Source: Lachnospiraceae bacterium
Lineage (GTDB): Bacteria; Bacillota; Clostridia; Lachnospirales; Lachnospiraceae
Assembly (NCBI GenBank): GCA_017457865.1
Contig: JAFTGN010000098.1
Span: forward strand, 62,001 to 126,000
Length of the DNA stretch: 64,000 nt
Reading direction: 5' to 3'
The notes under the pieces were generated by a model, which ran no database searches, was not told where the DNA came from, and was given only the letters and a program-made list of their open reading frames with translations. Of the stretch, positions 27,351 through 37,318 are shown one piece after another; within the stretch, counting starts at the first letter, position 1, and every line of letters starts with the position of its first letter. The position numbers and the translations under genes were made by a program.

Positions 27351-29003
27351 TTATTCCAGGCTCCAATCTTCTATCTGATAAATATGCGGAACATCCGTCT
27401 CCACATACTGAACCTGAATGGTATCTCCCTCTCTGATCAGGATCAGACTTTCGTCTGCATTCAGGAATCCTTTATACACATCACCGTTTTCTGCTGTAAT
27501 GTATACCACAGGAACTTCCTCCAGTTCTACGATGCGGACTTGTTCCACTATCACACTGCCTTCGCTGACGTCACCAGACACACTGCCTGAAGCAATTCCC
27601 TGGGAACCAAGAAGTTTTTTGTAATTCTTCATTGCCTCTGCCTGGGTACTGCCGGTTGCCACGATTCCATAATTTTCTACATTGACCAATGCATAAAGTT
27701 TTACCAGTCCACCGTCATCTTTCAGTACCATAATGTAAGTTGCCTGTCCGGATACATTGATGAGAGACGGAAAAGAAGCGGTATAGCCTTTCTCCTGTAC
27801 TTCTCCCTCTGCTGCAGACATGGCAGAATATTCTTCTGCACCGGCTACCTGATAAAAGGTATATTCCCCTGTACGGGCATTGCTGATGATAAAACCAATG
27901 TTGCTTTCATCTCCACCTACAGAAGTCACACCGGTAAAATACCATACATCATCCTCAATGGTAATATACCCATAATCATCTGTGGTCACCTTACAGTCCA
28001 GATTGCCAAACTTGCTGTTCCAGTAGCCATTTTTCAAAGTACCATACCAGTTATATTTCTCGCTGGCAAGATCGCCGCTGTATACAATGTCAATCCAGGA
28101 TGGCACATCTCCTACCGGATAAATCTGAGAAGACCCATCACACGGGTTAAACAAAATCACTTCTGACACATCTCTTGCCCCAAATAATCCGGCATGAGAA
28201 GACACACAAGAGACAATATAATAAGGATTTCCCTGATCATCAATCTCAAAATAATACTGGTCAAGCATTTTTGTAGGATATGCAAAACGCAGCGCCCGGA
28301 ACAGATCCTCTCCAAAATAAGCACTGGGTACATATCTCAACGGTGTCCCCAATTTTACATACTCCGCTGTATTTTTCACTGGATCCACCATTACATAGCC
28401 GGGAACCCCATTCTTTTTGTTATTCAGCCACTTAAAAAAGCTGGCATATTCCAGATTGGCCACTTTCTTAGGGGCACCCTGATAATTGATCTGGCTATAT
28501 CTGCCGCTGATCTCATACTGAGACACCACTTCTGAAAGAGAGCCCATGGTACGGTTTCCAATGATCCTGGCAGAATTGGTATCCATCAACGCAATATTGG
28601 AGACGGAACTTGCCTCTTCCATATCAGTTGCAAAATCTGCTGTTTCTACTGTGATCATATTGGCATACCGGGATGCATGAAATAGTTTCGCAGAAGACAG
28701 GCTGCCAATCAAAAGAACCAACAAGGGAACTGCTGCAACCAACCCGCTGATGGCCACCTGCCGGTTGATCCTTTGCATTTTTTCATCCGGTACCTGCACC
28801 ACATTCTTTTTTCCTTTGTTGGGATTAATGGACTGCAATTCCAGTTCTGCACAAACGGCAAAAGTCCCCCACATCAACCCCAGTACCACCAGCAAATAAA
28901 TCCAGAAACCTCCGCTCTGTAAATTCAATGCCGGCAGACACACGTAATAAATCAACGCACCAGACACCAATCCAGTTGCAATGGAAACGATATATTTTTT
29001 CAT
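27351..29003 (-). CDS. Conserved-looking membrane protein with large extracytoplasmic domain, function unknown
   Basis: 550 aa. Three hydrophobic segments lie near the N-terminus: YIVSIATGLVSGALIYYVCL, FWIYLLVVLGLMWGTFAV and AISGLVAAVPLLVLLIGSL. A short basic loop (NPNKGKKNVVQ) lies between the second and third. The remaining ~430 residues are hydrophilic and predicted outside the membrane, rich in Tyr and Gly with repeated beta-like segments such as WIDIVYSGDLASEKYNWYG and YGYITIEDDVWYFTG. No catalytic motif is recognised. ATG at 29001-29003 is behind AAGGAG. I do not recognise the family; a scaffold or sensor at the cell surface is a guess only. Confidence 0.8.
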   Translation of the reverse strand: MKKYIVSIATGLVSGALIYYVCLPALNLQSGGFWIYLLVVLGLMWGTFAVCAELELQSINPNKGKKNVVQVPDEKMQRINRQVAISGLVAAVPLLVLLIGSLSSAKLFHASRYANMITVETADFATDMEEASSVSNIALMDTNSARIIGNRTMGSLSEVVSQYEISGRYSQINYQGAPKKVANLEYASFFKWLNNKKNGVPGYVMVDPVKNTAEYVKLGTPLRYVPSAYFGEDLFRALRFAYPTKMLDQYYFEIDDQGNPYYIVSCVSSHAGLFGARDVSEVILFNPCDGSSQIYPVGDVPSWIDIVYSGDLASEKYNWYGTLKNGYWNSKFGNLDCKVTTDDYGYITIEDDVWYFTGVTSVGGDESNIGFIISNARTGEYTFYQVAGAEEYSAMSAAEGEVQEKGYTASFPSLINVSGQATYIMVLKDDGGLVKLYALVNVENYGIVATGSTQAEAMKNYKKLLGSQGIASGSVSGDVSEGSVIVEQVRIVELEEVPVVYITAENGDVYKGFLNADESLILIREGDTIQVQYVETDVPHIYQIEDWSLE

Positions 29004-29181
29004 ACGTACTCCTTCTGTGGAATGTTCCACCAAACTCACATGATCCTGCAAGAGACTTCATTTGCTCTGTTTCATGTTGCTCCTATTATAAACATCCAAC
29101 GCCAGGTTGTCCAGATTCATTTCTTAAAAATTTATGACGATTCAAAGCCATCACCGGCTCTGAACCGCCATATTCTGTTTC

Positions 29182-30681
29182 CTATTCTTCTGTGTTGCTT
29201 TTCGCATTCTCTGTCTCTTCCGGCTCTATTACAGGCGGTGGAGTCAGCACATCTTCATACAATGCTTCATACTTCCGTGCAGAAGTATCCCAAGAGAAAT
29301 CCTGCTCCATTGCCCGTTTTGCCATAGTATCCCACGCCATACGATTGTGATAATATGTACGCTTGGCATAGCTGATGGTATTCATCATTTCATGAGCGTT
29401 GTAATTTGCAAAGGAAAATCCGGTTCCCTCTCCTGTATACTCATTATATGGCTTTACAGTATCCCGCAAACCACCGGTTTCTCTGACGATTGGCAGAGTA
29501 CCATACCGCAGACTCATCAGCTGACTCAAGCCACAAGGCTCAAACAAAGACGGCATCAAAAATGCATCACAGGCCGCATAAATCTTATGAGACATAGGTT
29601 CAGAATAATAAATCTGGGCAGATACACGATTCGGGAACCGTCCTGCATAGTAACGGAACAGCTGCTCATACCGATATTCGCCGGTTCCCAATACTACAAG
29701 CTGGGTATCCGGCTGACAGATATTTTCCATCATATAGTTCACCAGATCAAATCCCTTCTGGTCTGTCAATCTGGACACGATACCAATCATAAAAGTATCG
29801 GGATTTTCCTCCAGTCCCAACTCATGCTGCAGTGCAATTTTATTGGCTCTCTTGCCTTCTAACATGGAATCTGCATTGTAAGGTACAATGAGTGCCTCAT
29901 CCCTTGCCGGATCATAAAAATTATAGTCAATTCCATTGACAATACCGATCAACTGATTATCCCTGGCACGCAGCAGTCCATCCAGACCTTCTCCATAAAA
30001 CTCCGTCTTAATTTCCTCTGCATAGGTTTCACTGACCGTGGTAATGCGGTCGGTGTATACCAATCCACCTTTTAACATATTTGCAGCATTGTATGCTTCC
30101 AGCTTATCACTGGTAAAGTAGTAATCAGACAGATTTGCAAACTCTCTGATGGTTTTAATATCCCATACACCCTGAAACTTCAAATTGTGAATGGTAAACA
30201 CTGTCTTAATATTATGGAAAAATGGATTTCCCTGGAAAGAATCATTCAAAAAGACCGGAATCAGACCGGTCTGCCAGTCATGGCAGTGAATGATATCCGG
30301 TCGCCAGCCAATCAGCGGCAACGCAGAAAGACACGCCTTGTCAAAGAAGATAAACTTCTCAATGTCCTCATACATATTGGAATAAGGCCATGGACCTCCA
30401 TAATAAAACTCGCTGTCAATAAAATAAAACTTAATGCCGTCATATTCCATTTCCAACACGCCTATATACTGGTTGCGCCAGTTATAGTCAATATAAAAAT
30501 GGGTGATATAATTCATACGGCTGCGCAATGTGTCCTTAATACACAAATACTTCGGCAACATGACACGCACATCATATTCTTCCTTGTTGAAATACTTTGG
30601 TAATGAACCTACTACGTCTGCCAAGCCTCCAGTCTTGATAAATGGTACACATTCAGATGCAACAAAAAGTACATTTTTCAT
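29182..30681 (-). CDS. glgA: Glycogen synthase (ADP-glucose)
   Basis: GT5 glycosyltransferase, 499 aa, extending alpha-1,4-glucan from ADP-glucose. It begins MKNVLFVASECVPFIKTGGLADVVGSLPK with the KTGGL ADP-glucose-binding loop, then HCHDWQTGLIPVFL, VFTIHNLKFQGVW, GLVYTDRITTVSETYAEEI, GIVNGIDYNFYDP, GIVSRLTDQKGFDL and FLMPSLFEPCGLSQLMSLRYG. The C-terminus has a short acidic tail (PPPVIEPEETENAKSNTEE). ATG at 30679-30681 behind GGAGGAGAG. No other glycogen genes (glgB, C, D, P) are in the window, so it stands alone. Confidence 0.96.
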   Translation of the reverse strand: MKNVLFVASECVPFIKTGGLADVVGSLPKYFNKEEYDVRVMLPKYLCIKDTLRSRMNYITHFYIDYNWRNQYIGVLEMEYDGIKFYFIDSEFYYGGPWPYSNMYEDIEKFIFFDKACLSALPLIGWRPDIIHCHDWQTGLIPVFLNDSFQGNPFFHNIKTVFTIHNLKFQGVWDIKTIREFANLSDYYFTSDKLEAYNAANMLKGGLVYTDRITTVSETYAEEIKTEFYGEGLDGLLRARDNQLIGIVNGIDYNFYDPARDEALIVPYNADSMLEGKRANKIALQHELGLEENPDTFMIGIVSRLTDQKGFDLVNYMMENICQPDTQLVVLGTGEYRYEQLFRYYAGRFPNRVSAQIYYSEPMSHKIYAACDAFLMPSLFEPCGLSQLMSLRYGTLPIVRETGGLRDTVKPYNEYTGEGTGFSFANYNAHEMMNTISYAKRTYYHNRMAWDTMAKRAMEQDFSWDTSARKYEALYEDVLTPPPVIEPEETENAKSNTEE

Positions 30682-30850
30682 ACTCTCTCCTCCATATCTG
30701 TAATTCACTTCTGCTGTCCGCCCCAATGGAATCCCTCCATTTGCCAACTGTTTATAGTATACTATATTTTATCTAAAATTGGAAGAAAAATTATAAATAA
30801 TCTGTCAATATTGTACCATTTTTCATTACTTTTCAGTCCCTTCACATTTT

Positions 30851-31651
30851 CTACTTCCTTCTATGATATTTCAGTCGAATTCTGTCTGCGATCAGCGCAA
30901 TGAACTCCGAATTGGTTGGTTTTCCCTTTCCGGAATTGACCGTATAGCCAAACATTTCTTCAATGGTATCCATCCGCCCTCTGCTCCATGCCACTTCAAT
31001 GGAATGACGAATGGCACGTTCTACTCTGCTGGGTGTGGTCTGAAACTTTTTGGCAATGTCAGGATACAGTACTTTCGTAATGGAATTCAGTAAGTCCATA
31101 TCCTCCACACACATGATGATTGCTTCCCGTAAGTACTGATACCCTTTGATATGTGCCGGTACCCCAAGCTCGTGAATCATATCTGTCACTTCCTGTTCCA
31201 GATTCACCGGTTCTGCTGGCGCATGAGGCTGAGTTGCAGGCTGATGTAAGATCCGATGTTCTCCATAACCTGCTTTTCCTCCAATCTGCTTGATTCGATT
31301 GACAATCATCTGATTGTCAAAAGGCTTGATGATATAATAAGAAGCCCCCATGTTGATGGCCTGCTCTGTCACGCTTTCCGTATGGATGCCACTCATCACA
31401 ATAAATCGGGGAATTTTGCTTTCTGACAATTCCGTTCTGACTTTTTCCATCAAGCTGAGCCCATCTATTCCAGGCATAATCAAATCCAACAGCATAATGT
31501 CCGGTTTTTTCTCACGAATCAACTCAAAAGCAGCCGTTCCATCTGTCGCCGTCCCTACCACATTGATTTCCTTATCTTCTTTTAATAATCTATTCAGTGT
31601 CGTAATCATCCGCTGGTTATCATCTGCAATCGCCACGTTTAACTGTTCCAT
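30851..31651 (-). CDS. spo0A: Stage 0 sporulation response regulator Spo0A
   Basis: Master regulator of endospore formation, 266 aa. Receiver domain: acidic pocket D10/D11, phosphoacceptor Asp56 in [11 protein letters not shown], and Lys109 in YYIIKPF. The C-terminal sigma-A/DNA-binding domain is textbook: [46 protein letters not shown] and [20 protein letters not shown] at 31649-31651. Shows that the organism belongs to a spore-forming lineage. A sigma-A promoter lies upstream; one degenerate 0A-like box (TTCGACG on the plus strand at 31762-31768) precedes it. Confidence 0.97.
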   Translation of the reverse strand: MEQLNVAIADDNQRMITTLNRLLKEDKEINVVGTATDGTAAFELIREKKPDIMLLDLIMPGIDGLSLMEKVRTELSESKIPRFIVMSGIHTESVTEQAINMGASYYIIKPFDNQMIVNRIKQIGGKAGYGEHRILHQPATQPHAPAEPVNLEQEVTDMIHELGVPAHIKGYQYLREAIIMCVEDMDLLNSITKVLYPDIAKKFQTTPSRVERAIRHSIEVAWSRGRMDTIEEMFGYTVNSGKGKPTNSEFIALIADRIRLKYHRRK

Positions 31652-31713
31652 ACAATGCCTCCTCATTGATTCGTAACTGTACAGACCAATTCCTGCACAG
31701 TTTCCCTGCAATC

Positions 31714-31742
31714 ATTATATGGATAAATTTGACAGGATTCAA
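31714..31742 (-). promoter_or_regulatory. SigA promoter of spo0A
   Basis: On the minus strand TTGAAT (31737-31742) and TATAAT (31714-31719) with a 17-bp spacer, between the terminator of the polyamine operon and spo0A. Confidence 0.65.
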
Positions 31743-31785
31743 ATAAAAGCATTCGCAGGATTTCGACGGATACTTACAGAAATAT

Positions 31786-31815
31786 CAAAAAAAGGCAGTT
31801 ATTTTCACAACTGCC
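31786..31815 (-). terminator. Intrinsic terminator of the polyamine operon
   Basis: Stem GGCAGTT / AACTGCC with a 9-nt loop (stem at 31794-31815) followed by seven or eight T on the minus strand, 20 bp after the aguB stop. Confidence 0.85.
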
Positions 31816-31835
31816 CCATCTCACATTTCTCATAT

Positions 31836-32714
31836 TCACTTTTCAGTGAGAATGTGATACCGATCTGGTCTCCGATCCCGGTAAATGCCCCAGTTCAGGC
31901 GATCTTGTGCCACACTGTCCAAATCAAAGGTTGCCACCAGTGCTTCCTCTGTATCTCTGGGGGCACTCTGTACCAGACCACCGGTCTCATCGGTAATAAA
32001 AGAGGAACCAAAAAACACCAGAGAGGAACTCTGTCCACCATTTTCCTGGCAAGGAATCACATCTTCCCTGCCCATTCGATTTGCCGCCACTACCGGCATA
32101 ATATTGGCAGCGGCATGCCCCTGCATGCAACGTCTCCAATGGGGCATACTGTCACACTCTAAAATCGGCTCACTGCCAATGGCTGTGGGGTATAACAGCA
32201 TTTCTGCCCCCATGAGCGCCATTGCTCTGGCCGCTTCCGGGAACCACTGATCCCAGCAGATACCAACTCCAATTTTGCCATATCGTGTATCCCACACCCG
32301 AAAGCCGGTGTCGCCCGGAATAAAATAAAACTTTTCCTGATAATAATGATCATCCGGTATATGTGTCTTCCGGTATACCCCTAACACGCTGCCGTCTGCA
32401 TCGATCATTGCCACACTGTTAAACAGGCGGTTTCCATCCTTCTCATAAAAACTAACCGGAATCACTACCTGCAATTCCTTTGCTACCTGCTGAAAATACA
32501 GCACTGCCGGATTCTCTTCTACAGGCGTGGCATATTCATAATAGGCATACTGCCGCTCCTGACAAAAATACTGCCGTTCAAACAGCTCCGGCAGCAAGAT
32601 TACCTGTGCTCCCTTTGACACTGCCTGCCGCAGCAGAACATCTGCTTTGGCTATATTCTCCTCCGGCACTCTGCTGCACTGCATCTGTACCAGACCAACT
32701 GTCACTTCTCTCAT
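31836..32714 (-). CDS. aguB: N-carbamoylputrescine amidase
   Basis: Nitrilase-superfamily amidase, 292 aa, releasing putrescine, CO2 and NH3 from N-carbamoylputrescine. The catalytic triad is visible: Glu in [13 protein letters not shown], Lys in [18 protein letters not shown], and Cys in [15 protein letters not shown]. The KTHIPDD and YYQEKFYF stretch is diagnostic for the AguB branch. It overlaps aguA by 4 bp (ATGA) and is the last gene of the operon. Length is normal. Confidence 0.95.
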   Translation of the reverse strand: MREVTVGLVQMQCSRVPEENIAKADVLLRQAVSKGAQVILLPELFERQYFCQERQYAYYEYATPVEENPAVLYFQQVAKELQVVIPVSFYEKDGNRLFNSVAMIDADGSVLGVYRKTHIPDDHYYQEKFYFIPGDTGFRVWDTRYGKIGVGICWDQWFPEAARAMALMGAEMLLYPTAIGSEPILECDSMPHWRRCMQGHAAANIMPVVAANRMGREDVIPCQENGGQSSSLVFFGSSFITDETGGLVQSAPRDTEEALVATFDLDSVAQDRLNWGIYRDRRPDRYHILTEK

Positions 32715-33886
32715 ATAAATCTTCTTCCTTCCTCTGGAATCTGCTGTGTAATACAGTGGATATTACCGCCTCCCACGATGATGCTTCTGGCATAAATGGG
32801 CACTACCTTCCGTTCCGGAAATAAACGCTGCAATACATCCACTGCCACTTTGTCATGGACATCTCCAAACTGTGGCACGATGATGCTTCCATTGGCAATA
32901 TAAAAATTCACATAGCTTGCCGCCAGACGCTCCCCTGCTTCCCGTACATCCTCTCCGTCTTCAAACACATATCCTTCCAGTTCTTCCTCTGTGATACAGA
33001 CCGGTTGTGCCGGAATGGGCAGTTTGTGTACGGTAAAGGATCTGCCCTTTGCATCTGTTTCTGACAGGAGCACCTGCAGATCTGCCTGACTCATGGCATA
33101 CTGGGGATCTTCCGGATCCTCTGTCCATGCCAGCACCACTTCCCCAGGACGGACAAATGCGCATACATTGTCCACATGCTCATTGGTCTCATCCTGATAA
33201 ATGCCATAAGGCAGCCAGATCACCTTCTCTGCGCCTAAATACGCTTGCAGATATTCTGTAATCTCCTCTTTCGACAGCTGTGGATTTCTGCCGGCACTCA
33301 AGAGACAAGCCTCTGTCACGATGACGGTTCCTTCCCCGTCAGAATGAATGGATCCCCCTTCCAGCACAAAAGGTCTGGCATCATAACAGGGTTTCCCCAA
33401 ATATTTGCAAAAGTCTGCTGCTGCCTGGTCGTCTTTGTCCCAGTGGGCATATAACCCATCTACTGTACCGCCCCATGCATTGAACTGCCAGTCGATGCCA
33501 CGAACCTCACCTGTGGCACGGTTTTTCACAAAAGTAGGACCTACATCTCTTGCCCAGGCATCATCTGTTTCGCAGGGCACTAAATGGATCCTGTCTGACA
33601 ACATCTCCCTTGCGGAAGCAAAGGACGCAGCATTGACCATCATATATACCTGTTCACTCTCCTGAATGGCTTCTGCAATCTGTGCAAACGTCACTCTTGC
33701 TTCTCTTGCCTCATGGATCCATGACCCAGGCCGGAACGGCCAGATCATCAGACAGCCGTGATGAGGCTCAAATTCCCCCGGCATGTAAAATCCATCCTTC
33801 TGGGGAGAACCTGTAATCCTCTGGCTTTCCTTCTGTCTGTACCCTGCCTGGTCATACCAGGTACACCGAAATACCGGTTTTGTCAT
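32711..33886 (-). CDS. aguA: Agmatine deiminase
   Basis: Guanidino-group-modifying enzyme, 391 aa, hydrolysing agmatine to N-carbamoylputrescine and ammonia. Family signatures are [66 protein letters not shown] and the catalytic Cys region [13 protein letters not shown] near the C-terminus. The N-terminus carries about 22 extra residues before the conserved SPQKDGF. ATG at 33884-33886 has a clear GAGGAG site, so the extension is probably translated. It lies 29 bp downstream of nspC and overlaps aguB. Confidence 0.95.
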   Translation of the reverse strand: MTKPVFRCTWYDQAGYRQKESQRITGSPQKDGFYMPGEFEPHHGCLMIWPFRPGSWIHEAREARVTFAQIAEAIQESEQVYMMVNAASFASAREMLSDRIHLVPCETDDAWARDVGPTFVKNRATGEVRGIDWQFNAWGGTVDGLYAHWDKDDQAAADFCKYLGKPCYDARPFVLEGGSIHSDGEGTVIVTEACLLSAGRNPQLSKEEITEYLQAYLGAEKVIWLPYGIYQDETNEHVDNVCAFVRPGEVVLAWTEDPEDPQYAMSQADLQVLLSETDAKGRSFTVHKLPIPAQPVCITEEELEGYVFEDGEDVREAGERLAASYVNFYIANGSIIVPQFGDVHDKVAVDVLQRLFPERKVVPIYARSIIVGGGNIHCITQQIPEEGRRFI

Positions 33887-33915
33887 CTGTCTGCTCCTCT
33901 CTTCTCCTACCTATC

Positions 33916-35043
33916 TTACGACAAACGTTCTTTAAAATCCAAATAGCCAAATTCCTTCACAATCCGGCAGTCTCCTGTCTTGTCCATGGCGCAGATGGCA
34001 GGCAATGCCATCCCATTGAAGGTATTATTTTTCACCATGGAATAAATGGCCATATCTTCAAACACCAGCCGGTCTCCCCGTTTGATCTCCCAGTCAAAGG
34101 AATAGTCGCCGATGATATCTCCTGCCAGACAGGTGACGGAAGAAAGCCGGTAGGTGTATGCCTTTTCTCCCGGCTGCCCTGCCTGCTGCAGCGGCGGACG
34201 ATAGGGCATTTCCAGCACATCCGGCATGTGACAGGCAGCAGAAGCATCCAGTATGAGAATGTCCATTTCATTTTTTACAATGTCTACCACTTCTGTCACC
34301 AGATAGCCTGCATTAAGTGCAACGGCTTCTCCCGGCTCCAGATATACTTCCACACCATAGGTTTCTTTCATGTGCCGAATACAGCGAACCAGTCTTTCTT
34401 TGTCATAGTCCGCTCTGGTAATATGATGTCCACCGCCAAAATTCAGCCATTTCATCTGATGCAGATACGGTCCAAACTTTTCCTCTACTGCCTGTAAAGT
34501 CCGTTCCAGATCATCAGAATTCTGTTCACAAAGGGTATGAAAATGCAATCCTTCTACCCCTCCTAAAGAGTGCCCCTGAAAATTGGACAAGGTCACCCCC
34601 AGACGGGATGCCGGCCCACAAGGATCATAAATGGCATGTCCCTCCTGAGTAGAACACTCCGGATTGATCCGCAGGCCAATGCTCTTTCCAGCTGCCAGAC
34701 ACCGGTCACGAAACTGTTCCAACTGATAGAAAGAATTGAACACAATATGGTCACACAGACGAATAATCTCCTCCATTTCTGCCTCTTTGTATCCCGGAGA
34801 AAAGATATGATTTTCCTTCCCCATCTCCTCTGCACCCAGTCTTGCCTCATACAATCCGCTGGCGGTGGTACCGCTGATATACTGTCCGATCAACGGATAC
34901 GCACAGAAACCGGAAAACGCTTTTTGAGCCAGCAGGATCTTACAGCCTGCCTGCCTCTCTATGTCATGCAAAATCCGTACATTTTGTTCCAACGCCCCTT
35001 CGTCGATGACATAACAGGGGGTTGGCAAATCCATCATTTTCAT
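33916..35043 (-). CDS. nspC: Carboxynorspermidine/carboxyspermidine decarboxylase
   Basis: PLP-dependent fold-III decarboxylase, 375 aa, converting carboxyspermidine (or carboxynorspermidine) to spermidine (norspermidine). It begins PTPCYVIDEGALEQNV. The PLP lysine is in ILLAQKAFSGF, a substitution-rich form typical of this family. Other motifs are ASGLYEARLGAEE, GLHFHTLCEQ, NFGGGHHITRADYD and the catalytic Cys in LILDASAACHMPDVLEMPYRP, then LAGDIIGDYSF. It pairs functionally with the dehydrogenase gene immediately upstream (48 bp). Confidence 0.94.
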   Translation of the reverse strand: MKMMDLPTPCYVIDEGALEQNVRILHDIERQAGCKILLAQKAFSGFCAYPLIGQYISGTTASGLYEARLGAEEMGKENHIFSPGYKEAEMEEIIRLCDHIVFNSFYQLEQFRDRCLAAGKSIGLRINPECSTQEGHAIYDPCGPASRLGVTLSNFQGHSLGGVEGLHFHTLCEQNSDDLERTLQAVEEKFGPYLHQMKWLNFGGGHHITRADYDKERLVRCIRHMKETYGVEVYLEPGEAVALNAGYLVTEVVDIVKNEMDILILDASAACHMPDVLEMPYRPPLQQAGQPGEKAYTYRLSSVTCLAGDIIGDYSFDWEIKRGDRLVFEDMAIYSMVKNNTFNGMALPAICAMDKTGDCRIVKEFGYLDFKERLS

Positions 35044-35091
35044 TCTGTTCCTTCTCCATTTCCAAACCCATTCCTGCCTGGGGTACTCCCC

Positions 35092-36351
35092 TTAGTCCAC
35101 CATCTGTGGATGTTCCACTACCTGCCACGGCAAGCCGAACCGGTTCAGTGCCTCCATGTATGGATCCGGATCAAACTCTTCTGTATTGAAAACGCCCGGC
35201 TTCTTCCACTGTCCGGTCACAACCAGCATGGCACCGATCATAGCCGGCACACCTGTGGTATAAGAAATGGCCTGTGACCCCACCTCTTTGTAACATTCCT
35301 GATGGTCACATACATTATAAATATAAATGCTTCTTTCCTTTCCATCCTTGATACCGGTGAAAATACAGCCGATATTGGTCTTGCCCACAGTACGAGGCCC
35401 CAAGGTAGCCGGATCCGGCAGCAATTCTTTCAAAAACTGGATGGGCACGATCTCCTGTCCGTTAAACTGTACAGGAGTAGTAGACAACATCCCTACATTT
35501 TCCAGACACTTCATATGGGTCAGATAACTCTGTCCAAAGGTCATAAAGAAACGAATGCGCTTCACCCCGGGAATATTCTTGGCAAGAGACTCAATCTCCT
35601 CATGATGCAGCAGGTACATATCCTTTACCCCAACCTGCGGGAAATCATAGGTTCTATGAATGCTCATGGCTGGAATCTCCACCCATTTGCCGTTTTCCCA
35701 GTAGGAACCAGGAGCAGATACCTCTCGCAGATTGATCTCCGGGTTGAAATTGGTGGCAAATGGATAGCCATGGTCTCCTCCATTACAGTCCAAAATATCA
35801 ATGGTATGAATCTCATCAAAATAATGTTTTAAAGCATAAGCAGTATATACACTGGTCACACCAGGGTCAAAACCGGTTCCTAAAAGCGCCGTCAGTCCTG
35901 CATCCTGAAACTTCTTCTGATAATTCCACTGCCAGGAGTAATCGAAGTAGGCAGAAAAGCCCAGCTCCTCACACCGCTTTTCATAAATGGCTCTCCACTG
36001 TGGATCATCTGTATCCTCCGGCTCATAGTTTGCCGTGTCAATATAGTCTACCCCGGCAGCCAGACAGGCATCCATAATGGTCAGATCCTGATAGGGCAGC
36101 GCCACATTCAACACGGCATCCGGCTGGTAGTCACGGATCAATGCCGTTAATTCCTCCACATTTTCCGCATCTACCTGTGCAGTGGTAATCACCGTTTTGG
36201 TAGTGCCTTCCAGCTTCTCTTTCAACGCATCACACTTAGACTTGGTCCGGCTGGCAATCATAATCTCTGTAAATACCTCACTGTTCTGACAGCACTTGTG
36301 AATGGCAACAGAAGCCACCCCGCCGCAGCCGATGATCATCAGTTTACTCAT
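35092..36351 (-). CDS. Carboxyspermidine/carboxynorspermidine dehydrogenase (saccharopine-dehydrogenase family)
   Basis: A 419-aa enzyme of the Lys1/saccharopine dehydrogenase family. The Rossmann motif is LMIIGCGGVASVAIHKCCQ. It then has IASRTKSKCDALKEKL, VDYIDTANYEPEDTDDP, ALLGTGFDPGVTSVYTAYALKHYF and NGGDHGYPFATNFNPEINLREV. It would condense putrescine with aspartate semialdehyde and reduce the imine to carboxyspermidine. Assignment over true saccharopine dehydrogenase rests on these motifs plus the next gene being nspC. ATG at 36349-36351 overlaps the speE stop (ATGA); the longer upstream frame lies within speE and is rejected. Confidence 0.92.
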   Translation of the reverse strand: MSKLMIIGCGGVASVAIHKCCQNSEVFTEIMIASRTKSKCDALKEKLEGTTKTVITTAQVDAENVEELTALIRDYQPDAVLNVALPYQDLTIMDACLAAGVDYIDTANYEPEDTDDPQWRAIYEKRCEELGFSAYFDYSWQWNYQKKFQDAGLTALLGTGFDPGVTSVYTAYALKHYFDEIHTIDILDCNGGDHGYPFATNFNPEINLREVSAPGSYWENGKWVEIPAMSIHRTYDFPQVGVKDMYLLHHEEIESLAKNIPGVKRIRFFMTFGQSYLTHMKCLENVGMLSTTPVQFNGQEIVPIQFLKELLPDPATLGPRTVGKTNIGCIFTGIKDGKERSIYIYNVCDHQECYKEVGSQAISYTTGVPAMIGAMLVVTGQWKKPGVFNTEEFDPDPYMEALNRFGLPWQVVEHPQMVD

Positions 36352-37202
36352 TGTTCTTCCTCCTCTAATAAGTCCTCTACATATTTTGGCAACATAAATG
36401 CACCGGTATGCAGGTTTGTTGTATAATAATCTGTGTGAATATTTCTGGCTTTCCATTCCTTAGGTTTAAAATCCTTTAATGGATGATACTTCTTGGACGC
36501 AAATCCAAACAGCCAATAACCGGAAGGACAGGACGGAATATGTGCCTGATACACCCGGCTGATGGGAAAACTGCGATACACTCTCCGGTGCATACTGCGG
36601 CAGGCTTCCTCATCCTCATCATAAAAAGGACTTCCATGCTGGTAGACCATGATGCCGTCCTGACGAAGTGCCTTATAGCAGTTTCCATAAAACTCCTTGG
36701 TAAAGAACCCTTCCGAATGTCCAAATGGGTCCGTGGCATCGTTGATGATCAGATCATACGCCTCTTTCTTGGCCCGGACAAACCGCAAACCATCATTGTA
36801 ATAAATTCGTACTCTAGGGTCATCCAGACCGCTTGCCGTCTCCGGAAAAAAATCCCGACAGGCATCTACCAACATCTTGTCATTTTCCACCACATCAATG
36901 GAACGGATGTCCGGATAGGCCGCCAGCTCCTTTGCCACGCCACCGTCACCTCCACCGATGATCAGCACATCCCGAATCTCCGGATGTACCGCCATAGGCA
37001 CATGGGTCACCATCTCATTGTAAATAAATCCGTCCTGCTCGGTGAACACAATATCTCCATCAGAAGTCAAAAAACGACCAAACTCCGGCGACTCAAAAAT
37101 ATCAATCCGCTGATAGTCACTTTCCCCGCAAAACAGCTGCTTTTCTACTCTGACAGAAAACTTCACATGGCTAGAGTGAAATTCCGAAAACCACATTTCC
37201 AT
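36348..37202 (-). CDS. speE: Spermidine synthase family aminopropyltransferase
   Basis: A 284-aa SpeE-type enzyme transferring an aminopropyl group from decarboxylated AdoMet to putrescine or a related amine. It has QRIDIFESPEFGRFLTSDGDIVFTE, EMVTHVPMAVHPEIRDVLIIGGGDGGVAKELA (cosubstrate loop), VENDKML and LIINDATDPFGHSEGFFTKEFY. Full length. It sits between speA and the carboxyspermidine pathway genes, but no AdoMet decarboxylase (speD) is present in the window. An 84-bp repeat element separates it from speA. Confidence 0.93.
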   Translation of the reverse strand: MEMWFSEFHSSHVKFSVRVEKQLFCGESDYQRIDIFESPEFGRFLTSDGDIVFTEQDGFIYNEMVTHVPMAVHPEIRDVLIIGGGDGGVAKELAAYPDIRSIDVVENDKMLVDACRDFFPETASGLDDPRVRIYYNDGLRFVRAKKEAYDLIINDATDPFGHSEGFFTKEFYGNCYKALRQDGIMVYQHGSPFYDEDEEACRSMHRRVYRSFPISRVYQAHIPSCPSGYWLFGFASKKYHPLKDFKPKEWKARNIHTDYYTTNLHTGAFMLPKYVEDLLEEEEQ

Positions 37203-37233
37203 GAGCGTGTCTCCTCCTTATTTTTTATTCCAA

Positions 37234-37317
37234 TAGGCAATTGCGAAACGCCTTGAGCAAACCAGAAAACAGCTTGTACATCAGAAATTTTTCATATTAT
37301 AGTTTCGCAATTACCTA
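37234..37317. repeat. Family A inverted-repeat element, short form, with 10-bp target duplication
   Basis: 84 bp, starting TAGGCAATTGCGAAACG and ending TTTCGCAATTACCTA, which are inverted copies of each other. The inner left half (GCAAACCAGAAAACAGCTTGTACATCAGAAA) matches the 224-bp copy at 40476-40699 and the 112-bp copy; the middle is deleted. It is flanked by the 10-bp direct repeat TTTATTCCAA (37224-37233 and 37318-37327). The right-hand duplicate contains the stop codon of speA, so the element entered precisely at the end of that gene. Confidence 0.85.
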
Positions 37318-37318
37318 T

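Noticed and set aside
31673..31686. GTAACTGTACAG near spo0A as another family B terminus
   Set aside because: One 12-bp end with a mismatch, no convincing partner terminus and no flanking repeat; may be chance.
31762..31768. 0A box upstream of spo0A suggesting autoregulation
   Set aside because: Single degenerate 6-of-7 match; no sigma-H promoter could be identified with it.
36483..37256. 257-aa open frame on the plus strand
   Set aside because: Antisense shadow of speE, which has clear family motifs.
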